A DNA stretch of 64,000 nucleotides from an uncultured Porphyromonadaceae bacterium (GCA_900548875.1 URMA01000002.1:1-64000), one strand, 5' to 3'; shown: positions 9,242 through 17,210, counted from the stretch's first letter. Program-made: numbers and translations. Notes: a model not told the origin generated them from the letters alone.

Positions 9242-9997
9242 ATGGAAAAAGCAATTAACATAAAGTTGAAAATCTGGCGTCAACGCGGTCCTAAAGAGCC
9301 GGGTCAGTTCGTCAACTATTCACTTGACAATGTGCCTACCGACATCAGCTTCCTCGAAATGCTCGATATGCTCAACGAACAGCTTGTAGAGCAGGGTGAA
9401 GAACCGGTAGTATTCGATAACGACTGCCGTGAAGGTATTTGCGGTATGTGTTCACTCTACATCAACGGTAATCCTCACGGACCTGTTGGTGGCATCACAA
9501 CTTGCCAGTTGCACATGCGTAAATTCCACGATGGTGATGTTATCACCGTTGAACCGTGGCGTTCAGCTGCATTCCCGGTTATCCGCGACTTGATGGTTGA
9601 CCGTACAGCATTCGACAAAATCCAACAAGCCGGCGGTTACATTTCGTTCAACACTGGCGGTGCACAGGATGCCAACGCAATTCCTATTCCTAAGGAAGCT
9701 GCCGACGAAGCTATGGACTCAGCTACTTGTATCGGTTGCGGTGCCTGTGTTGCAGCTTGTAAGAACGGTTCTGCTATGCTCTTCGTTTCTGCGAAGGTTA
9801 GCCAGTTCGCTCTTCTTCCGCAGGGTAGAGTGGAAGCAGCACGCCGTGTACGCGCTATGGTAAGCAAGATGGACGAACTCGGTTTCGGTAACTGTACTAA
9901 CACAGGTGCTTGTGCCGCTCAATGTCCGAAGAACATTTCTTTGAGCAACATCGCCCGTCTCAACCGCGAATACATGAAGATGAAATTGAAAGACTAA
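9242..9997 (+). CDS. frdB: Fumarate reductase/succinate dehydrogenase iron-sulfur subunit
   Basis: A 251-residue electron-transfer subunit. An N-terminal plant-type ferredoxin domain binds [2Fe-2S] through Cys62, Cys67, Cys70 and Cys88. The C-terminal domain carries CIGCGACVAAC (Cys163, 166, 169, 173) and CTNTGACAAQCPK for the [4Fe-4S] and [3Fe-4S] clusters. It passes electrons between the haems of the anchor and the flavin of the catalytic subunit. Last gene of the operon; a strong terminator follows 30 bases downstream. Confidence 0.95.
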   Translation: MEKAINIKLKIWRQRGPKEPGQFVNYSLDNVPTDISFLEMLDMLNEQLVEQGEEPVVFDNDCREGICGMCSLYINGNPHGPVGGITTCQLHMRKFHDGDVITVEPWRSAAFPVIRDLMVDRTAFDKIQQAGGYISFNTGGAQDANAIPIPKEAADEAMDSATCIGCGACVAACKNGSAMLFVSAKVSQFALLPQGRVEAARRVRAMVSKMDELGFGNCTNTGACAAQCPKNISLSNIARLNREYMKMKLKD

Positions 9998-10028
9998 ACC
10001 ACATAGTTATTCAAAATAATCTTACGGA

Positions 10029-10059
10029 AGCCTCTGCCTCGCCGGCAGGGGCTTTTTTT
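10029..10059 (+). terminator. Terminator of the frd/sdh operon
   Basis: Stem AGCCTCTGCC (10029-10038) with GGCAGGGGCT (10044-10053), five-base loop, then seven T. Confidence 0.9.
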
Positions 10060-10075
10060 GTTGTCTGGCTTTTCT

Positions 10076-10128
10076 AAAATTGACAGGCGGGAAAAATTTT
10101 GTTCTTCTGTCTAATAGTAACCTTTCAT
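10076..10128 (+). repeat. Dispersed intergenic repeat, block K (copy 1)
   Basis: The block around GCGGGAAAAATTTTGTTC is shared with 53317-53377, where TTCTTCTG is duplicated. In both places it sits directly upstream of a TAnnTTTG box that opens another repeat unit. It is not coding: the short minus-strand frame across it is produced by the repeat. Confidence 0.7.
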
Positions 10129-10302
10129 TATATTTGGATAATATAGGCTGCGGCTCGGGATAGCCAAACTTGAAAACTTTGTTTTCGTTTGTCTCTCCGC
10201 TCACCTTTCACGATATTTGGATAATATAGGCTGCGGTTCGAGATAGCCAAACTTGAAAACTTTGTTTTCGTTTGTCTCTCCGCTCACCTTTCGCTATATT
10301 TG
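10129..10302 (+). repeat. Tandem 83-bp promoter-bearing repeat (type D)
   Basis: Two head-to-tail units, 10129-10211 and 10212-10294, differ at only about 4 of 83 positions. A third TATATTTG box at 10295-10302 closes the array. Each unit opens with a -7-like box followed by its near inverted copy (TATATT...AATATA) and contains the segment AGCCAAACTTGAAAAC. The same unit, more diverged, occurs near 53207. The 83-bp period is far longer than needed for a simple promoter, and the unit junctions rebuild a -33/-7 pair each time. Confidence 0.85.
10271..10302 (+). promoter_or_regulatory. Promoter of the response regulator operon
   Basis: TTTG at 10271-10274, exactly 20 bases, then TATATTTG at 10295-10302: a full match to the Bacteroidetes vegetative promoter. 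The -33 lies in the second repeat unit. The start site would lie about 20 bases before the ATG at 10327. The preceding unit gives a second, weaker pair (TTTG at 10188-10191, GATATTTG at 10212-10219). Confidence 0.75.
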
Positions 10303-10326
10303 CATACGGACACTAATGGAACTATT

Positions 10327-11013
10327 ATGCAAAGAATACTGATAGTGGAGGACGAGAAGCGCGTGGCCGACCTGCTGAAGGCGGGACTCGACGAAAACGG
10401 CTATACGACGGCTGTGGCCTATGACGGGGCTATGGCTTTAAGGCTGTTTCAGTCGGGCGCGTTCGATTTGGTGATTTCCGATGTGGTGTTGCCGCGTGTC
10501 GACGGCTTTGAACTATGTAAGGAAATACGGAAAATGAATGCGTCTGTTCCGATATTGATGCTGACGGCTCTCGGGTCGACCGACGACAAACTCGACGGTT
10601 TCGATGCGGGTGCCGACGACTATATGGTGAAACCCTTCGATTTCCGCGAACTGAATGCCCGAATCAAGGTGTTGCTTCGCCGCAAGGGTGAAACTGCGTC
10701 AGAACGCCCGGAAAGGCTCGTGTATGCCGATTTGGAAATCGACTTGAACCGTCGGGAAGTGATGCGGGGCGGCTTGCCGGTGAAATTGTCGCCGAAGGAG
10801 TACAGCCTGCTGCTCTATATGGCGGAGAACGCCGACCGCGTGATTTCGCGCGTGGAAATTGCCGAAAAGGTGTGGAACACGCATTTCGATACCGGCACGA
10901 ATTTCATTGATGTCTACATCAATTATCTGCGGAAAAAAATTGACCGCGACTTTGCGGTGAAACTGATTCACACGAAACCCGGTGTCGGGTTTATTTTCAC
11001 TGAACGCCCATGA
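10327..11013 (+). CDS. OmpR/PhoB-family response regulator
   Basis: A 228-residue two-component response regulator. The receiver domain (about 1-115) has the acidic pocket EDE near 8-10, phosphoacceptor Asp52 (ISDVVLP) and conserved Lys102 (VKPFD). A winged-helix DNA-binding domain follows (about 130-225), with the typical ending IHTKPGVGFIF. The frame could start nine codons earlier, but the promoter makes the ATG at 10327 (MQRILIVEDE) the natural start. It overlaps the kinase gene by four bases (ATGA), so the two are co-translated partners. Relatives of this pair (CusRS/RprXY-like) respond to metals or envelope stress; the signal here is unknown. Confidence 0.92.
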   Translation: MQRILIVEDEKRVADLLKAGLDENGYTTAVAYDGAMALRLFQSGAFDLVISDVVLPRVDGFELCKEIRKMNASVPILMLTALGSTDDKLDGFDAGADDYMVKPFDFRELNARIKVLLRRKGETASERPERLVYADLEIDLNRREVMRGGLPVKLSPKEYSLLLYMAENADRVISRVEIAEKVWNTHFDTGTNFIDVYINYLRKKIDRDFAVKLIHTKPGVGFIFTERP

Positions 11014-12377
11014 AAATCCGTACAGCCCTGACTTTGAAATATACGGCAGTGACGGCTACCGTCTTCATGCTTTGTCTGCTGCTGGTTTATTTTGCCGCGG
11101 AACGCTCGCGCAGCAAGGCTTTCTTTCATGACCTGAAATCGGAGGCAGTGACGAAAGCCCATCTGTTTCTGCTGGACAAGGTGGATGCCGCCACGCTTCA
11201 GTCGATTTATCAGAACAACCGCCAGTTTATCGACGAGGTGGAGGTGGCGGTCTATACGCCCGATTTCCGCATGCTCTACCATGATGCGGCACAGAACGAT
11301 ATTGTGAAGGAAAGCCGCGGGATGATTGACCGGATTGTTTCGGAGCGGGATAAAGAGTTTTATGTAGGCAAATATCAGGCAGTCGGGCTGGTGTATACGT
11401 TTGCCGGCAAGGATTATGTGGTGACGGCTGCCGCCTACGACGTTTACGCCTACCATAATCTCGACATTCTGCGGCGTACGCTTGTCATGCTGTTTGTCGT
11501 TGGGCTCAGCCTGCTGTTTGTGGTGGGGTATCTTCTTGCCCGTGCTTCGCTGAAGCCCATGCGGGAGGTGGTGCGCGAGGCGGAAAGTATTACGGCATCG
11601 AAAATCGACCGTCGTTTGCCTGTCGTGAACCGGAATGACGAACTCGGAGAGCTCAGTACGGCTTTCAACGACCTACTCGACCGTCTGGAGGTTTCGTTCA
11701 ACGCCCAGAAAATGTTTGTCAGCAACGTGTCGCACGAAATGCGTACGCCTTTGGCGGCACTGACGGCGGAACTCGACATAGCCTTGCAGAAGGAACGCTC
11801 GCCGGAGCAATACCGCGAGGCGATGACGAATGCTCTCGGCGATGCCCAGCGCATGGCAAAACTGATTGACGGTCTGCTGAACCTTGCCAAGGCTGACTAT
11901 CGGAAGGAGGAGATAAAAATGGAGGAGATACGCCTCGACGAACTGTTGCTCGATGTGCGCGAACAGCTGCTGCGGGCTCATCCCGACTATCATATCGAAC
12001 TGATTTTCGCACAGGAAATCGACGACGAACAGTCGATAACCGTCAATGGCAACCCGTATCTGCTGTCGATAGCCTTTGCCAATCTGATGGAAAACAACTG
12101 CAAATACTCTCCCGACCGAATTTCTCTGGTACAGATTTCTTCCCATCAGGGCATGGCATCCGTGACTTTGACCGATAATGGCGGCGGCCTTTCGGAAACC
12201 GACCGCGAACATCTGTTCAAACTGTTCTATCGTGGAGAGCGGAAAAACGAAGCCGACGGCCACGGTATAGGCATGGCACTGGCACAGAAAATCGTCCAGC
12301 TCCACCGCGGTCAGATTGCTGTCCGTTCTGAACTCGGAAAAGGAACGACCTTTGCGGTGGAATTGCCGCATTTGTAA
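11010..12377 (+). CDS. Sensor histidine kinase
   Basis: A 455-residue membrane sensor kinase, partner of the regulator whose stop overlaps its start. A first membrane helix (about 10-29), a periplasmic sensing region (about 30-155), a second helix (about 156-176) and a HAMP linker (about 177-230) lead to the dimerisation domain with phosphorylated His242 (SNVSHEMRTPLAAL). The ATPase domain has the N box (ENNCKYSP), G1 (DNGGGLS) and G2 (GHGIGMAL) motifs. The periplasmic part has no recognisable ligand domain. Confidence 0.92.
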   Translation: MKIRTALTLKYTAVTATVFMLCLLLVYFAAERSRSKAFFHDLKSEAVTKAHLFLLDKVDAATLQSIYQNNRQFIDEVEVAVYTPDFRMLYHDAAQNDIVKESRGMIDRIVSERDKEFYVGKYQAVGLVYTFAGKDYVVTAAAYDVYAYHNLDILRRTLVMLFVVGLSLLFVVGYLLARASLKPMREVVREAESITASKIDRRLPVVNRNDELGELSTAFNDLLDRLEVSFNAQKMFVSNVSHEMRTPLAALTAELDIALQKERSPEQYREAMTNALGDAQRMAKLIDGLLNLAKADYRKEEIKMEEIRLDELLLDVREQLLRAHPDYHIELIFAQEIDDEQSITVNGNPYLLSIAFANLMENNCKYSPDRISLVQISSHQGMASVTLTDNGGGLSETDREHLFKLFYRGERKNEADGHGIGMALAQKIVQLHRGQIAVRSELGKGTTFAVELPHL

Positions 12378-12403
12378 GTCGGGTTATGGGTGAATTAGCG
12401 ATG

Positions 12404-12454
12404 GCGCACCCGAAGAGTTCATCGGTGAGAGTGGTTGTTTCGGAGTTATTGAAA
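12404..12454 (+). repeat. Left degenerate direct repeat flanking the toxin-antitoxin pair
   Basis: This roughly 50-bp stretch (core CGGTGAGAGTGG and CGGAGTTATTGAAA) recurs at 13230-13281 with about 40 of 51 positions the same and one gap. The toxin-antitoxin genes lie between the two copies. Confidence 0.6.
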
Positions 12455-12495
12455 AATAAAAAGTACAATAAAGTTGTATTATTATATAACTTTTC

Positions 12496-12577
12496 CTATC
12501 TTTGTAAAAGATAGAAGGCGGTTCTGCATAAAACTCAAACAAGTTTGGTTTTCTGCTTTTGCCTTTCATTCTCTTTG
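12496..12577 (+). repeat. Dispersed promoter-bearing repeat (type A, copy 1)
   Basis: The unit begins with a -7-type box inside a perfect hairpin (CTATCTTT at 12496-12503 and AAAGATAG at 12507-12514), continues through ACAAGTTTGGTTTTCTGC, and ends at TCTCTTTG (12570-12577). It closely matches 53378-53458 and, more weakly, 22279-22350. Its translation yields a false N-terminal extension of the toxin gene (the peptide KQVWFSAF). Confidence 0.75.
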
Positions 12578-12581
12578 CATC

Positions 12582-12914
12582 ATGAGAAAGATAATCGCAT
12601 ATAAAAACTATTTCAGTGATTTCATAAAGAAACTGTCAACAAACGAAATAAACAAAGTTCGTCGTGCGTTGGACTTATTCAAAGTGGAAGATAGGATGCC
12701 AACGCACTTTATAAAATTCATACGTGACGGTATTTATGAATTTCGTGTGAATTATGGGAACAATGAGTTCCGTATCTTTTTCATATATGACGGTGATACT
12801 GTTGTTGTTCTCTTTAATGCCTTTAAGAAAAAAACGCAGAAAACACCTGACAATGAAATCAAGAAAGCAATAAAATTAAAGGAGGAATATTATGCAACTA
12901 AAAGAAATCAGTAA
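12582..12914 (+). CDS. RelE/HigB-type toxin of a type II toxin-antitoxin system
   Basis: A 110-residue basic protein of the RelE/ParE/HigB (phage Gp49-like) fold: it has the YEFRVNYGNNEFRIFFIY strand region, then VVVLFNAFKKKTQKTP with the Lys-rich segment typical of these ribosome-dependent mRNA interferases, then a charged C-terminal helix. The frame is open 36 codons further upstream, but that part is dispersed-repeat sequence; the ATG at 12582 gives the family N-terminus. A -7-like box ends only four bases before this ATG, so the mRNA may be leaderless or may start from the box at 12497. The gene overlaps the antitoxin gene by 23 bases. Toxin-first order is typical of HigBA. Confidence 0.88.
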   Translation: MRKIIAYKNYFSDFIKKLSTNEINKVRRALDLFKVEDRMPTHFIKFIRDGIYEFRVNYGNNEFRIFFIYDGDTVVVLFNAFKKKTQKTPDNEIKKAIKLKEEYYATKRNQ

Positions 12915-13197
12915 AGACATCTACGATGTGGATGCATGGCTTGATGAGGGCCTTGGAGCGGAAGGAACTCCCGAACGAGAGAAGAACCGTGAAAAGGCAT
13001 GGGAAGAGTATAACGCCCAAATCTTGTTGGAAGCTCGTAAACACGCAAGGCTGACACAAGCAGAACTTGCAAAACGTATTGGAGCGGATAAAGGTTATAT
13101 TTCAAGAATAGAAAGAGGATTGACAGTTCCTACTGTTGCTACGCTTTACAAAATAGCCGCTGCAATGGGAATGACTGTAGAATTACGTCCTTTATAA
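12892..13197 (+). CDS. XRE-family antitoxin (HigA type)
   Basis: A 101-residue antitoxin. The N-terminal half is acidic and probably wraps the toxin. The C-terminal half is a Cro/C1 helix-turn-helix (about 47-100: LTQAELAKRIGADKGYISRI...). It would neutralise the toxin of the preceding gene and repress the shared promoter. A strong ribosome binding site (AAAGGAGG) lies inside the toxin gene, and the start overlaps the toxin end by 23 bases, which couples translation and favours excess antitoxin. Confidence 0.9.
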   Translation: MQLKEISKDIYDVDAWLDEGLGAEGTPEREKNREKAWEEYNAQILLEARKHARLTQAELAKRIGADKGYISRIERGLTVPTVATLYKIAAAMGMTVELRPL

Positions 13198-13229
13198 TAA
13201 ACGTCATCCCTTTGGAGTTGTGCAGCATT

Positions 13230-13281
13230 CGCATCTGAAGTGTCCGCCGGTGAGAGGGGGTGTATCGGCGGTTATTGAAAC
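13230..13281 (+). repeat. Right degenerate direct repeat flanking the toxin-antitoxin pair
   Basis: Matches 12404-12454 in the same orientation (shared CGGTGAGAG and GTTATTGAAA). See the left copy. Confidence 0.6.
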
Positions 13282-13299
13282 GTGGGATAGGAAAACAGA

Positions 13300-13326
13300 A
13301 GCCTTCGGCATTGCCGGGGGCTTTTT
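13300..13326 (+). terminator. Terminator after the toxin-antitoxin pair
   Basis: Stem AGCCTTCGGC (13300-13309) with GCCGGGGGCT (13313-13322), including G-U pairs, then a T run. Confidence 0.8.
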
Positions 13327-13339
13327 GTGCTATATAAGG

Positions 13340-13410
13340 GTTTACAGTTTACGGTTTACAGTTTACAGACGTTAACCTCTAACCCATAACCTCTAACCCA
13401 TAACCCATTC
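13340..13410 (+). repeat. Simple-sequence block: GTTTACAG and CCTCTAACCCATAA repeats
   Basis: A run of GTTTACAG-like units (13340-13368) is followed by two and a half copies of ACCTCTAACCCATA (about 13375-13408). Both motifs recur together at 17999-18101. This block lies inside the 329-base gene-free stretch before mgtA. Apart from the direct repeat, the terminator and a TACTTTTG box at 13470-13477 (a possible mgtA -7 without a clear -33), I see nothing else there. Confidence 0.7.
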
Positions 13411-13526
13411 TAATAGTTTTCTAATACCATTCTAACCGATTTCTAACGGCCTTATTTGTCAGCTGGTTATACTTTTGCGGTGTGAATTGAAACAGTGATT
13501 GTCCAACCGTTTAAAAGTAAACAGCT

Positions 13527-16175
13527 ATGTGGAAGAGAAAAAAACGGAATACGCAGCTGGCGTATAATTCAGAAAAAGTGTTTTTGACATCATCGCAGAC
13601 TTTGGCGGGACTGTATGAGTATCTGCAAACATCTCCACATGGATTGCCGTCGGAAGAAATCGAACAGCGCCAACTTGACTATGGTAAAAATGAAGTGGAA
13701 CACGAACAGCGGAAAAGTCCGTTCTCCACTTTGGTGAAGGCGTTTATCAATCCGTTTATCGGTGTGCTGACCGGTCTGGTGGTGGTTTCTTTCGTGCTCG
13801 ATGTGCTGTTGGCACCTCCCGGCGAACAGGATTGGACGGCTATCGTGATTATCTCGACAATGGTGATTGTCAGCACGCTGTTGCGCTTCTGGCAGGAATG
13901 GAAGGCCAACGTGTCGAGCCAGTCGCTGCTGAAACTGGTGACGAACACTTGCTATGTGCGCCGTCAGGGCGTGGCCGACGAGGAAATCAGCATCGACGAG
14001 CTTGTTCCGGGCGATGTGGTGATGATAGCCGCCGGCGACATGATTCCTGCCGACTTGCGTATCATTGAGGCAAAGGACCTGTTTGTCAGCCAGGCGTCAC
14101 TTACGGGCGAGTCTGACCCGATTGAAAAACTTCCCGAAAACCGTAAGGAAAAAGCGGTAAAGGGCAGTGTGGTGGAACTTGACAACATTTGCTTTATGGG
14201 GTCGAACGTGGTGAGCGGTTCGGCTACGGGCATCGTGTTTGCCACGGGCAACGATACTTATCTTGGCACTATTGCCAAAAGCATTGCCGGACACCGTGCG
14301 GCTACCGCCTTCGACAAGGGCATCAGCCGTGTGAGCCTGCTGCTTATCCGCTTTATGCTGGTGATGATTCCTTTCGTGTTCCTTGTCAACGGTGTGACGA
14401 AAGGCGACTGGTTGGAAGCCTTCATCTTTGCCGTGTCGGTTGCCGTGGGACTGACTCCCGAAATGTTGCCGATGATTGTCACCGCCAACCTGTCGAAGGG
14501 TGCTGTGGCGATGTCGAAGAAAAAAACGATTGTCAAGGACCTGAACGCCATACAGAATTTCGGTGCCATGAATATTCTCTGCACCGACAAGACCGGGACG
14601 CTGACCTGCGACCAGATTGTGCTGGAAAAGTATATGAATGCCGACGGCAGTCGCGACGACAAGATGCGGATTCTGCGCCATGCCTATTTCAACAGCTTTT
14701 TCCAAACCGGATTGAAGAATCTGATGGACAAGGCTATTCTTTCGCACGTGAAGGACCTGTCGCTCGAACATTTGAAGGACAGCTACCGTAAGGTGGACGA
14801 AATTCCGTTTGACTTTACACGGAGGCGCATGTCGGTCGTAGTGGAGGACTTGCAGGGAAAACGGCAGATTATCACGAAAGGTGCAGTGGAAGAAATGCTT
14901 GACATCTGTTCTTACGCCGAATTCGACGGAGTGGTGCATCCGCTGTCCGACGAACTGCGCCGAAAGGCAAAGTCGGTGAGCGAAGGCATGAACAAGCAGG
15001 GATTGCGGGTGCTCGCCGTGGCACAGAAAAGCTATCTCGACAAGGATTGCAATTTTAGCGTGGCCGACGAACAGGACATGGTGCTGATTGGCTTCCTTGC
15101 TTTCCTCGATCCTCCCAAACCGTCGGCCGCAAGCGCTATCCGTCAGCTTCGCGAACATGGAATTGAAATAAAGGTGCTCTCCGGCGACAACGATGCCGTG
15201 GTGCGCACCATTTCCCGTCAGGTAGGCATTGATACGAGAAACGCCCTGACTGGTCCTGAATTTGCGGTCATGAGCGGGGAAGAGCAGAAAAGTGCAGTGG
15301 CTGTGACTACGGTATTCTCCAAGTTGACACCGTTGCAGAAAACGCAAATCATCATGCTGCTGCAGGAACAGGACAACACCGTGGGATTCCTGGGCGACGG
15401 CATCAACGATGCGGCTGCACTCCGGCAGTCGGACATCGGTATCTCGGTGGATTCGGCGGTCGACATTGCCAAGGAGAGCGCCGACATTATCCTGCTGGAA
15501 AAGGACCTGATGGTGCTGGAGGACGGTGTGCTCGAAGGGCGTAAGACTTTCGGCAACATCGTGAAATATGTGAAGATGACTGCCAGCTCCAATTTCGGCA
15601 ATATGTTCAGCGTGATGGCTGCGAGTGCGTTCCTGCCGTTCCTGCCGATGTTGCCCATCCATCTGCTCATACAGAACCTGCTCTACGACATTTCGCAGAC
15701 AGCCATACCGTTCGACCGTCTGGATGCCGAATATCTTCGCAAGCCGCGCCGTTGGGATGCTTCCGACCTGAGCCGTTTCATGATTTTTGTCGGACCGATC
15801 AGCTCCGTTTTCGACATCGTTACCTATTTGGTCATGTGGTATGTGTTCGGCTGTCAGTCGGTAGAACATCAGACACTGTTTCAGTCGGGATGGTTTATTG
15901 AAGGATTGCTGTCGCAGACACTGATTGTGCATATGATACGCACACGCAAGATTCCGTTCTTCCAGAGCATGGCTTCGTGGCAGGTGACCGGACTGACATT
16001 CCTGATTATGGCTGTGGGTATTCTGATTCCCTTCTCGCCGTTCGGGGCTTCCATCGGCCTTCAGCCGCTTCCCTGGACCTATTTCCCGTGGCTGGTAGGT
16101 ATTCTGTTGTCCTACTGTGTGCTGACTCAATTGGTGAAAAACTGGTACGTCCGCAAGTTTGTGCGTTGGCTGTAG
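13527..16175 (+). CDS. mgtA: Magnesium-translocating P-type ATPase
   Basis: An 882-residue P3B-type P-ATPase that imports Mg2+ across the inner membrane at the cost of ATP. Motifs in order: an N-terminal cation-ATPase domain; TGES (193-196) of the actuator domain; the membrane motif VGLTPEMLPMIV (about 308-318) characteristic of MgtA/MgtB; phosphorylated Asp354 in CTDKTGTLT; the ATP-binding region; and GDGINDAAAL of the hinge. Length and motifs fit MgtA. The downstream porin gene starts six bases after the stop, so the two are cotranscribed. An Mg2+-sensing leader like that of enterobacteria is not evident. Confidence 0.95.
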   Translation: MWKRKKRNTQLAYNSEKVFLTSSQTLAGLYEYLQTSPHGLPSEEIEQRQLDYGKNEVEHEQRKSPFSTLVKAFINPFIGVLTGLVVVSFVLDVLLAPPGEQDWTAIVIISTMVIVSTLLRFWQEWKANVSSQSLLKLVTNTCYVRRQGVADEEISIDELVPGDVVMIAAGDMIPADLRIIEAKDLFVSQASLTGESDPIEKLPENRKEKAVKGSVVELDNICFMGSNVVSGSATGIVFATGNDTYLGTIAKSIAGHRAATAFDKGISRVSLLLIRFMLVMIPFVFLVNGVTKGDWLEAFIFAVSVAVGLTPEMLPMIVTANLSKGAVAMSKKKTIVKDLNAIQNFGAMNILCTDKTGTLTCDQIVLEKYMNADGSRDDKMRILRHAYFNSFFQTGLKNLMDKAILSHVKDLSLEHLKDSYRKVDEIPFDFTRRRMSVVVEDLQGKRQIITKGAVEEMLDICSYAEFDGVVHPLSDELRRKAKSVSEGMNKQGLRVLAVAQKSYLDKDCNFSVADEQDMVLIGFLAFLDPPKPSAASAIRQLREHGIEIKVLSGDNDAVVRTISRQVGIDTRNALTGPEFAVMSGEEQKSAVAVTTVFSKLTPLQKTQIIMLLQEQDNTVGFLGDGINDAAALRQSDIGISVDSAVDIAKESADIILLEKDLMVLEDGVLEGRKTFGNIVKYVKMTASSNFGNMFSVMAASAFLPFLPMLPIHLLIQNLLYDISQTAIPFDRLDAEYLRKPRRWDASDLSRFMIFVGPISSVFDIVTYLVMWYVFGCQSVEHQTLFQSGWFIEGLLSQTLIVHMIRTRKIPFFQSMASWQVTGLTFLIMAVGILIPFSPFGASIGLQPLPWTYFPWLVGILLSYCVLTQLVKNWYVRKFVRWL

Positions 16176-16181
16176 TGTGGC

Positions 16182-17210
16182 ATGAAGGTTTTCCCAATTC
16201 TGCTGGTTCTGCCGATGCTGTTGTCGGCGGGACCGTTGACGGGCACCTACACCACGGAAATTCAGACCGATTTCAAAGGAAAGGCAAATTGGATCAATCA
16301 GCTCCGTTTTGACTGTATTCAGCCGTTGGGGGCGGGGTTTAAAGCAGAATTGACATCCTACAGCATTAGCCGGACAGCGGAACATATAATTCCCGACAGG
16401 CAGATGTTTTCGAACATCGAAGAGGAAAACAATGCCTTTGTCCTGGCTGTAGCCGGCTGTGCGTGGGAAAGATGTGGTGTGCGCCTTTTTGGAGGTGTCA
16501 GGAATGTGAATGAGGATTATTTTACGACGGAGACGGCTTCGCTGTTCACCAACAGCTCCTGCGGTATATTTCCGACGATTTCGGCCAATATGCCGCTGGC
16601 CAACTATCCGCTGTCGTCGGTGTGCGTCGACGGAAGTTGGAGCAATGACAGACTGACGGTAAGAATGTCGCTTTACAACGGAACGGGACACAACCGTTGG
16701 CGGCGTGGCGACAATGTGTTTGTCGTAAATCCCGTAAAGGAAGGTTTAATGACGGTAACAAGTATGGAATATGATGCGGATTTTGGGCGCTTTTCTGGGG
16801 GTGCTTTTGTACGCAGTGCTTTGCGTTCTTCAGTTTTGGCGGGACAGCCGGAAGAACCGGAAGTGAATGCTGCCTGGTGGGTGAATCTTGAGCCGTCGCT
16901 CCGCTTGAAGGAGTCGGACAGACTCGATTTCCTGTTGCAGTATTCCGAGAATCCGGTGGCGCACAATGAATGCCGCCGGTATGGAGGAGCGGGAGTACGG
17001 TGGTCCTACACTTCAGGAAAAACAAAGGGTGAGACCGGGGTGTTTGCCGACTGGGTGCAGTATGCCGGTGAAAACGAGTGGCTGTGCGAACTGACATGGA
17101 AATGCCAGTTTAAACCGGCGTTTGCGCTGCAACCTGCCGTGCAGATGATTGGCAATCGTTCGGGAATGTTTCCCGTAGCATTGTTTCGCATTTCATGGCA
17201 GTTGTTTTAG
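16182..17210 (+). CDS. Outer-membrane beta-barrel protein (carbohydrate-porin-like)
   Basis: A 342-residue protein with an N-terminal signal peptide (about 1-16), alternating beta-strand patterns throughout, and a C-terminal strand ending in Phe (RISWQLF), the signature recognised by the BAM complex. The layout and segments such as VNLEPSLRL and RLDFLLQYSENP resemble OprB-like carbohydrate porins, but the match is from memory and weak. Because it sits six bases behind mgtA, a role in letting Mg2+ or a complexed ion through the outer membrane is an attractive inference. Confidence 0.75.
   Translation: MKVFPILLVLPMLLSAGPLTGTYTTEIQTDFKGKANWINQLRFDCIQPLGAGFKAELTSYSISRTAEHIIPDRQMFSNIEEENNAFVLAVAGCAWERCGVRLFGGVRNVNEDYFTTETASLFTNSSCGIFPTISANMPLANYPLSSVCVDGSWSNDRLTVRMSLYNGTGHNRWRRGDNVFVVNPVKEGLMTVTSMEYDADFGRFSGGAFVRSALRSSVLAGQPEEPEVNAAWWVNLEPSLRLKESDRLDFLLQYSENPVAHNECRRYGGAGVRWSYTSGKTKGETGVFADWVQYAGENEWLCELTWKCQFKPAFALQPAVQMIGNRSGMFPVALFRISWQLF

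Noticed and set aside
10022..10204. 60-codon minus-strand frame (NENKVFKFGYPEPQP)
   Set aside because: Made by the K and D repeats; the same peptide is coded near 53276 in the same repeat. Not a gene.
10129..10302. Short tandem array considered as a CRISPR
   Set aside because: The units are 83 bp and directly adjacent with no unique spacers; there are no cas genes nearby.
12474..12581. N-terminal extension of the toxin frame
   Set aside because: Coded by the type A repeat; the same peptide (KQVWFSAF) precedes the unrelated DUF5672 frame at 53397.
14097..16691. 864-codon open frame on the minus strand across mgtA and the porin gene
   Set aside because: Antisense to two clear genes; the protein is His/Arg/Gln rich without any domain. 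The frame is a by-product of codon bias.
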